63,553 nucleotides of DNA. Origin: Nitrospirota bacterium (GTDB taxonomy: Bacteria; Nitrospirota; Thermodesulfovibrionia; Thermodesulfovibrionales; Dissulfurispiraceae). The translations under genes were made by a program, and so were the position numbers. Under the pieces are notes generated by a model. It had not been told where the DNA came from and did not search any database. It saw only the letters and a list, made by a program, of their open reading frames with translations. Numbering within the stretch: the first letter of the stretch is position 1; every line of letters starts with the position of its first letter. Positions 63,464 to 63,553 of the stretch are shown piece after piece. Location of the stretch: the NCBI GenBank assembly GCA_021791055.1, contig JAJYXI010000038.1:1-63553 (forward strand), in the 5' to 3' direction.

Positions 63464-63525
63464 GGCAATTACAATCTGTTAAGGTAATTCAACCAAGAAA
63501 AAACCTAACAGAGGAGGTAATTGCC
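63464..63525 (+). promoter_or_regulatory. Hairpin hiding the RBS of the last gene
   Basis: GGCAATTAC (63464-63472) pairs with GTAATTGCC (63517-63525), and inside it CTGTTAAGG (63476-63484) pairs with CCTAACAG (63504-63511). The AGGAGG RBS lies in the right arm, one base before the ATG, so folding should block translation. Confidence 0.7.
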
Positions 63526-63553
63526 ATGCATGGGAAAGATTATAACAAGCAGA
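63526..63553 (+). CDS. Partial gene at the right edge, possibly a transposase
   Basis: An ATG at 63526 follows GAGGAGGT and opens MHGKDYNKQ before the window ends. A second ATG at 63530 opens a different frame. A hairpin covering the RBS recalls the translation block used by some transposons to silence read-through, but nine residues are not enough to name a family. Confidence 0.35.

Overview
This 63.5 kb window most resembles a chromosomal stretch of a Gram-negative anaerobe, probably Nitrospirota (Thermodesulfovibrionia-like) or a deep deltaproteobacterial relative. That placement is inferred from gene content: a NifE-NifN fusion, NifI1/NifI2 regulators, hgcAB, lipid A genes with a GnnA/GnnB pair, and abundant repeat families of the type common in those lineages. 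I saw no rRNA, tRNA or CRISPR array. Both edges carry probable mobile-element ends.

Layout. (1) 1-2.9 kb: the end of an IS3-like element abutting an AT-rich adenine methyltransferase. (2) 3.2-10.9 kb, minus strand: an envelope operon bamD, met8-like, gnnA, gnnB, lpxB, msbA, kdtA, suggesting lipid A built on 2,3-diaminoglucose. (3) 11.0-17.5 kb, plus strand: a beta-propeller-like lipoprotein-era secreted protein, uppS, cdsA, dxr, rseP, a Nudix hydrolase and rfaE2. (4) 17.6-21.3 kb: receptor, cheW, receptor. (5) 21.4-44.8 kb, minus strand: a continuous nitrogen island with glnA-glnB, a GATase-like gene, three amt genes, glnK, a porin, a stand-alone NifA-type DNA-binding domain, nrfHA, a MOT1-type molybdate transporter, hesA, nifB, fdxB, nifI2, nifI1, nifX, nifEN, nifK, nifD and nifH. 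(6) 45-55.3 kb: accessory genes including a heptad-repeat secreted protein, EndoQ, an AbiEii-type toxin pair, a Pif1-WYL helicase, a radical SAM DNA-repair-type protein, a large SEC-C protein with a nuclease-like motif, and vapBC. (7) 55.3-58.9 kb: mercury-methylation genes hgcA-hgcB with a QueG-like Fe-S protein upstream, an ArsR regulator, two tiny cysteine-rich proteins and a CopD-like membrane protein downstream. (8) 59-63.5 kb: a structured leader with terminator ahead of a methyltransferase, then small metabolic genes.

How the genes work together. The nitrogen island takes up ammonium (Amt), reduces nitrite to ammonium (NrfHA), imports molybdate, builds FeMo-co (NifB, NifEN, NifX), fixes N2 (NifHDK) and shuts fixation off (NifI1/I2). 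Five clear sigma-54 promoters drive it. Two (nifH, nifB) carry classical NifA sites TGT-N10-ACA. Three (amt1, the HTH-porin-amt2-glnK operon, nrfHA-amt3) instead carry repeated palindromes TACA-N4-TGTA about 80-175 bp upstream, with no correctly spaced NifA site. The only DNA-binding candidate encoded here is the 71-residue stand-alone Fis/NifA-type HTH protein, itself behind one of these promoters.

The most interesting candidates are: this second sigma-54 regulon; a putative ArsR regulon tying hgcAB to two cysteine-rich miniproteins through a shared 11-12 bp element; and a set of short-unit repeats, often with two arms in opposite orientation. These repeats sit in many intergenic gaps and have also entered coding sequences, where they form signal peptides, C-termini, stop codons and in-frame inserts in KdtA, LpxB and NifEN.
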